From contig VSNO01000220.1 of the NCBI GenBank assembly GCA_009774375.1, positions 1 through 5,696 of the forward strand: a stretch of 5,696 nucleotides of DNA, written 5' to 3'. Positions within the stretch are counted from its first letter, which is position 1. Every line of letters starts with the position of its first letter. The notes beneath the pieces were generated by a model, which did no database searches, was not told where the DNA came from, and worked only from the letters and a program-made list of their open reading frames with translations. Below are positions 4,695 to 5,696 of the stretch, piece after piece. The DNA comes from Lachnospiraceae bacterium. Lineage in GTDB: Bacteria > Bacillota > Clostridia > Lachnospirales > Lachnospiraceae. The translations under genes were made by a program, and so were the position numbers.

Positions 4695-5696
4695 AAAAGA
4701 CACTCTGCATCATATTGTCGCTGCTTTTTACCCTGGCCTTGTCCGCCTGCGGCAAGGCGGATTCCCCGGCTCCTGCGGTTTCGGGGAGCAATCCCTCCAA
4801 TACACCCGTGGTTTCTGTTCCAAACGCAGGCAGTCAGCAGGGACAGTCCCCTTCTTCCTGCACCTTCGATCCCGCCCTGTTTGGCGGCAAGCTCCAGAGC
4901 TGCGCCTATGCCGGGAATGGAACGCTTCTCGTACTGGCGGACAAGCTGTACCTCTACGATACCGGCGCTGCCACGGTGCTGGCCGATACGGAAGCGCCCC
5001 TGCGTGACTTTGAAGCCCAAGCCATTGACGGGGGCTACATTCTCTCCGGCATGGGCGACAGCGGCATGATGGCGTACATCTACGACAGCTCGCTCTCTCT
5101 GAATAAAGAGATCGCGGTGGATGAGCTTTTGCAGGGAGATTTTGTTGTCAGCGAAACCGGAGGCGTAGCGGCCTCCATAGACGGAAAGAAGCTGGCCTTT
5201 GCCGCCATGGGCGGGCTGTATCTATATGACCTGGAAAGCGGGAGCCTGACGACTCTCCTGAACGTGGCCCAAAATGCCGGGACAGCCAGCATTGGAATTT
5301 CCATGTTGAACGGCGCCGCGTTTGCTCAGGATAACAGCCAGATTGTGTTCTATGGCAGCGGCAATTCGATTCCGGCAGTAGACGGCGAGGATGGCTTTTC
5401 CATCTACGGGAGCATCGCCGTGGATGGCAGTAATCTGAAGCTCACGAAACCGTCTGCCTATGAAATGGAAGAAATACAGAGCAGCGCCAGCCGGTTGTTT
5501 TTCCCGCAGACCTTTACTCAGGCCGATGGAACGCTGTTTTGGATTGACCGGGTAACAGGCAGCACCAATACGCTCTCCTTCTCCACCAGCGGTGAGGGTA
5601 AAGACGGCGTGTACGGCTCAGAGCAGGGGAACTATGTCGCTACCGCTGTTCTGGGCAGCAATCTGACTGTTCGCGTCTATGACGTGGCCTCCGGCG
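4691..5696 (+). CDS. Beta-propeller-like lipoprotein (3' end outside window)
   Basis: The frame stays open to the window end for 335 codons. The N-terminus is MKKTLCIILSLLFTLALSAC, a lipoprotein signal peptide with lipobox LSAC and the lipidated cysteine at residue 20. AAGGAGA (4677-4683) lies 7 bases ahead, and the start overlaps the stop of the preceding gene as ATGA. After a Ser/Pro/Gly/Gln linker (residues ~22-56), repeated short beta-strand units recur at about 40-residue intervals: GTLLVLADKLYLYDTGA, GMMAYIYDSSL, KKLAFAAMGGLYLYDLESG, SQIVFYGSG, GTLFWIDRVTG and LTVRVYDVASG. This is the pattern of TolB/WD40-like beta-propellers, which usually bind proteins or ligands outside the membrane. 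No enzymatic residues are recognised. It is probably co-expressed with, and a partner of, the upstream lipoprotein. The product is incomplete here. Confidence 0.87.
   Translation, partial: MKKTLCIILSLLFTLALSACGKADSPAPAVSGSNPSNTPVVSVPNAGSQQGQSPSSCTFDPALFGGKLQSCAYAGNGTLLVLADKLYLYDTGAATVLADTEAPLRDFEAQAIDGGYILSGMGDSGMMAYIYDSSLSLNKEIAVDELLQGDFVVSETGGVAASIDGKKLAFAAMGGLYLYDLESGSLTTLLNVAQNAGTASIGISMLNGAAFAQDNSQIVFYGSGNSIPAVDGEDGFSIYGSIAVDGSNLKLTKPSAYEMEEIQSSASRLFFPQTFTQADGTLFWIDRVTGSTNTLSFSTSGEGKDGVYGSEQGNYVATAVLGSNLTVRVYDVASG

Noticed and set aside
4607..5020. Minus-strand frame of 137 codons over the lipoprotein junction
   Set aside because: Antisense shadow of two well-supported genes; no ribosome binding site or recognisable domain.

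Overview
The window looks like a piece of a Gram-positive, probably clostridial (Bacillota) gut-type chromosome. The reasons are strong AGGAGG-type ribosome binding sites, a near-consensus sigma-A promoter, two Lys/Arg-led lipoprotein signal peptides with classical lipoboxes, and a MerR/TipAS-type regulator of a kind common in Clostridia. All supported genes are on the + strand. No RNA gene, CRISPR array, transposase or integrase is visible.

Layout: (1) 3-542, the 3' part of a sensor histidine kinase gene with an intact ATPase domain; the 5' part lies before the window. (2) 603-2941, a regulator and membrane-protein cassette. It has a MerR-type promoter with a 19-bp spacer and an internal dyad, a MerR regulator with a TipAS-like drug-sensing domain (656-1444), and an 8-helix membrane protein (1483-2301). 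A strong second promoter (2333-2361) then precedes a 6-helix membrane protein gene broken by two single-base frame changes (2401-2941). (3) 2944-3048, a 35-codon stray copy of the 3' end of the same kinase type, fused directly to the end of the broken membrane gene. (4) 3098-3451, an AT-rich gene of unknown function, then a hairpin and a strong intrinsic terminator (3553-3595). (5) 3654-5696, two translationally coupled lipoprotein genes, the second a predicted beta-propeller cut by the window end.

Interpretation: the kinase and the lipoprotein genes are GC-rich and similar in codon use, while the material from about 543 to 3550 is visibly more AT-rich and is bracketed on its left part by the two kinase 3'-end copies (423-527 and 2944-3048, 92 of 105 bases identical). 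The simplest reading is that a mobile or exchanged cassette was joined next to a kinase gene by recombination with a related kinase gene. The cassette probably senses a small hydrophobic or peptide compound through the TipAS domain and controls the adjoining membrane protein. The kinase and lipoproteins may belong to an older envelope-sensing locus. The functional links are inference.
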